A stretch of DNA of 14,077 nt from CAZNMF01 sp035547155 (GTDB taxonomy: Bacteria; Acidobacteriota; Vicinamibacteria; Vicinamibacterales; SCN-69-37): the NCBI GenBank assembly GCA_035547155.1, contig DASZVJ010000051.1, positions 1-14,077 on the forward strand, read 5' to 3'. Every line of letters begins with the position of its first letter. The first letter of the stretch is position 1. This document shows, piece by piece, positions 12,468 to 14,077 of the stretch. A program made the translations under genes and the position numbers. Under the pieces are notes generated by a model. That model ran no database searches, had not been told where the DNA came from, and saw nothing but the letters and a program-made list of their open reading frames with translations.

Positions 12468-13382
12468 CTACATCTCCATCAGCCGCAGCGATTCCTCCCG
12501 CAACCGATCCGCGCTGATCGGATCGAGTGCGTGCGGCGCGACGCCAGCGATATCGCGTGCGTCGTCTTTCAGCAAGACCGCTTCATTGCAGTCCGCGAAA
12601 TAGCGTCCCGTCACGCCTTCGACGAGCGGCGAGGCGGCGAGCAGTACGGACGTGGCCGCACCTTGCGCGACGGTCTTGCGCTGTTCGAGCGGCGTCTTCA
12701 TGCCGCCGATATGTCGCTGGAGCGGCGTCGGAATCGCGCCGGGCATCAGCGCGTTCGCCGTGATGCCGTCCTTCGCCCAGCGTGAGGCCGCACCGACAGC
12801 AAACAGCACGTTCGCCGTCTTCGACTGCGCATACGCGCGGATCGGATCGTACGGCCGGCGATCGAAATGGATGTCGTCGAAGATGACGGGTGAGGCCTGA
12901 TGCGAGCTGGAGCTGAGGACGACGATGCGCGCGCGGCCGGAAGAGGCGAGCGCGTCGTGGAGCGCGAGCGTCAACGCAAAGTGGCCGAGATGATTCGTCG
13001 CGAACTGCGTGTCCCAGCCCTCGTGCGTCTTGCGATCGGGCGGTGCCATGACACCCGCGTTGTTGATCAGCACGTCCAGCGGCCCGCGCCACGCCGCCGC
13101 ACACGCGGCGATCGACGCGCGATCGAGGAGATCGAGATGGACGATGTGGACCGCACGATCCAATCCGATGCCCGCCAGTGCACGCGCCGCCGCGTCGACG
13201 TCCCGCACCGCGACGGTCACGTCCGCGCCCGCGCCCGCGAGCACACGCGTCGTCTCGAGCCCGATGCCCGACGCGCCGCCGGTGATCAACACGCGGCGCC
13301 CGGTCAGATCGATGCCGGCGATGACTTCGTCAGCGGTGGAGTGGAAGGTGAAAGGGGTACGGAGTGGCATCGACGTCGTCAT
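12468..13382 (-). CDS. Short-chain dehydrogenase/reductase of the retinol-dehydrogenase/WWOX-like type
   Basis: The 304-residue SDR is longer than the classical 250. It begins with a 25-residue lead, then TGGASGIG (34-41) for the cofactor. Arg60 after strand 2 suggests NADPH. NNAGVM is at 107-112, SSSSH near 157-161, and the catalytic YAQSK has Tyr184 and Lys188. The motif FATNHLGHFALTLAL is typical of retinol dehydrogenase, WW-domain oxidoreductase and protochlorophyllide-reductase-like SDRs, and the end is an extra helical tail as in that group. Bacterial members are usually of unknown substrate, and this one is too. The start is taken at the ATG at 13382, 26 bp after the PaiB-like stop; the ATG at 13370 is an alternative, and neither has a clear Shine-Dalgarno. 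It is probably co-transcribed with the PaiB-like gene. Confidence 0.88.
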   Translation of the reverse strand: MTTSMPLRTPFTFHSTADEVIAGIDLTGRRVLITGGASGIGLETTRVLAGAGADVTVAVRDVDAAARALAGIGLDRAVHIVHLDLLDRASIAACAAAWRGPLDVLINNAGVMAPPDRKTHEGWDTQFATNHLGHFALTLALHDALASSGRARIVVLSSSSHQASPVIFDDIHFDRRPYDPIRAYAQSKTANVLFAVGAASRWAKDGITANALMPGAIPTPLQRHIGGMKTPLEQRKTVAQGAATSVLLAASPLVEGVTGRYFADCNEAVLLKDDARDIAGVAPHALDPISADRLREESLRLMEM

Positions 13383-13408
13383 CACGCGTGGGCGTCTCGG
13401 CTCGGCAA

Positions 13409-14047
13409 CTAACGTTCCTTCGCCCGCTCGATCAGCTCCGCCATCGTCGTCGTATCCGCGTCGTTCTGTTCGCGCATCGCGCGGACGAGGCCACCGCGCT
13501 CCGCGTCCGTCTTGTTCTGATTGAGCTTCCACTTGCCCAGCAGCCGCGTGACGGTGAGCTCGAAGCCGACGATGCCTTTGATCAGGCTGTCGATGTAGTC
13601 CGACGGCGCATCGGACACGGACCACGGCGCGGTCTGCGCTGCTTCGTGCGTCGCGGTCAGCGCGTCGACGTGATTCCGCAGCCACGTGGGATCGTCGAGA
13701 AAGCGCAGCCGGCCGTACGCGTGCACGACGATGTAGTTCCACGTCGGAACGACCTTGCCGGTGTCGGCTTTGGACGGATACCACGCCGGCGTGATGTAGC
13801 CCTGCGGACCGTGAAAGATCGCGAGCGCGTCGACGTCGAGCCGCGCGTCGCGCCAGACGCGGTTTGCGCGCGACACGTGGCCCACGAGCGTGCCGTGCGG
13901 CGCAGGCGCGGCCTGATAAAGCAGCGGCAGGTGGTTCGCGTCCAGGCCGTCGGCGCCAAGCGTGACGACGGTCGCGAGCGGATGGCGCGTCATCAGATCG
14001 CGAAGCACTTCCGGACGGGACTCTTCGAAGGACGGTGGCAGATACAT
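13409..14047 (-). CDS. FMN-binding PaiB-like protein (putative negative transcriptional regulator)
   Basis: The 212-residue protein has the PaiB/FMN-binding split-barrel layout: an N-terminal MYLPPSFEE, a barrel with LATVVTL and LDANHLPLLY, then HGPQGYITPAWYPSK, VVPTWNYIVVHAYGRLRF and the C-terminal KGIVGFELTVTRLLGKWKLNQNK. The length matches the family, which runs near 205-210. Bacillus PaiB was described as a negative regulator of protease and sporulation genes, but most homologues are uncharacterised and may be FMN- or heme-handling enzymes. The start is the ATG at 14047 because family members begin MY-P; the upstream in-frame GTG at 14068 adds seven unconserved residues. It is first in the pair with the SDR, which suggests a joint redox function more than gene regulation. 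The last 30 bases of the window hold only its upstream flank. Confidence 0.9.
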   Translation of the reverse strand: MYLPPSFEESRPEVLRDLMTRHPLATVVTLGADGLDANHLPLLYQAAPAPHGTLVGHVSRANRVWRDARLDVDALAIFHGPQGYITPAWYPSKADTGKVVPTWNYIVVHAYGRLRFLDDPTWLRNHVDALTATHEAAQTAPWSVSDAPSDYIDSLIKGIVGFELTVTRLLGKWKLNQNKTDAERGGLVRAMREQNDADTTTMAELIERAKER

Positions 14048-14077
14048 CGCGTCGTCAGACGATCGCACTCAGAGCAG

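Overview
The window is GC-rich bacterial chromosome with dense, mostly single-orientation metabolic genes and short intergenic gaps that are largely filled by dispersed palindromic repeats. Gene content, strongly GC-rich third codon positions and the repeat style suggest a soil-type heterotroph, possibly an acidobacterium of the Vicinamibacteria type. That taxonomic guess is inference: no rRNA or tRNA marker is present.

Layout. 1-171 (+) is the C-terminal end of an unknown membrane protein. 282-2147 (+) encodes a secreted/membrane protein joining a bactofilin-like beta-helix, several membrane helices and a C-terminal RDD domain. It converges on a minus-strand block (7666 down to 2290): an IlvD/Edd-family pentonate dehydratase of the L-arabinonate type, a short-chain dehydrogenase (SDR), and a GlcD/GlcF-type FAD plus iron-sulfur 2-hydroxyacid oxidase pair. 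Divergent from the dehydratase is an MFS sugar-acid transporter (7908-9215, +). A second minus-strand block (14047 down to 9307) holds a PaiB-like FMN-binding protein, a second SDR, an unrecognised multi-pass membrane protein, and the threonine-degradation pair kbl-tdh.

How they may work together. Transporter, dehydratase, SDR and GlcDF read as a sugar-acid catabolic locus: uptake of an aldonate, dehydration to a 2-keto-3-deoxy acid, oxidation at C4 by the SDR, then cleavage by a hydrolase not in this window to pyruvate plus a 2-hydroxyacid (glycolate if the substrate is a pentonate), which GlcDF would oxidise. Kbl and Tdh convert L-threonine to glycine and acetyl-CoA, so glyoxylate and glycine metabolism may meet here; that link is speculative.

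The most unusual structure is in the gaps. Two loci carry head-to-head pairs of a 26-bp hairpin repeat in two versions that differ by a compensatory base-pair swap. Another family is built on the heptamer CGAACTT and, at two sites, on an 11-nt loop (GAGCYTGTCGA) with differing stems. An octamer array abuts the glcF stop codon. Three genes lacking a Shine-Dalgarno have a TANNNT box 7-10 nt before a GTG codon, which may mean leaderless mRNAs. I see no CRISPR, tRNA, rRNA, transposase or phage gene.
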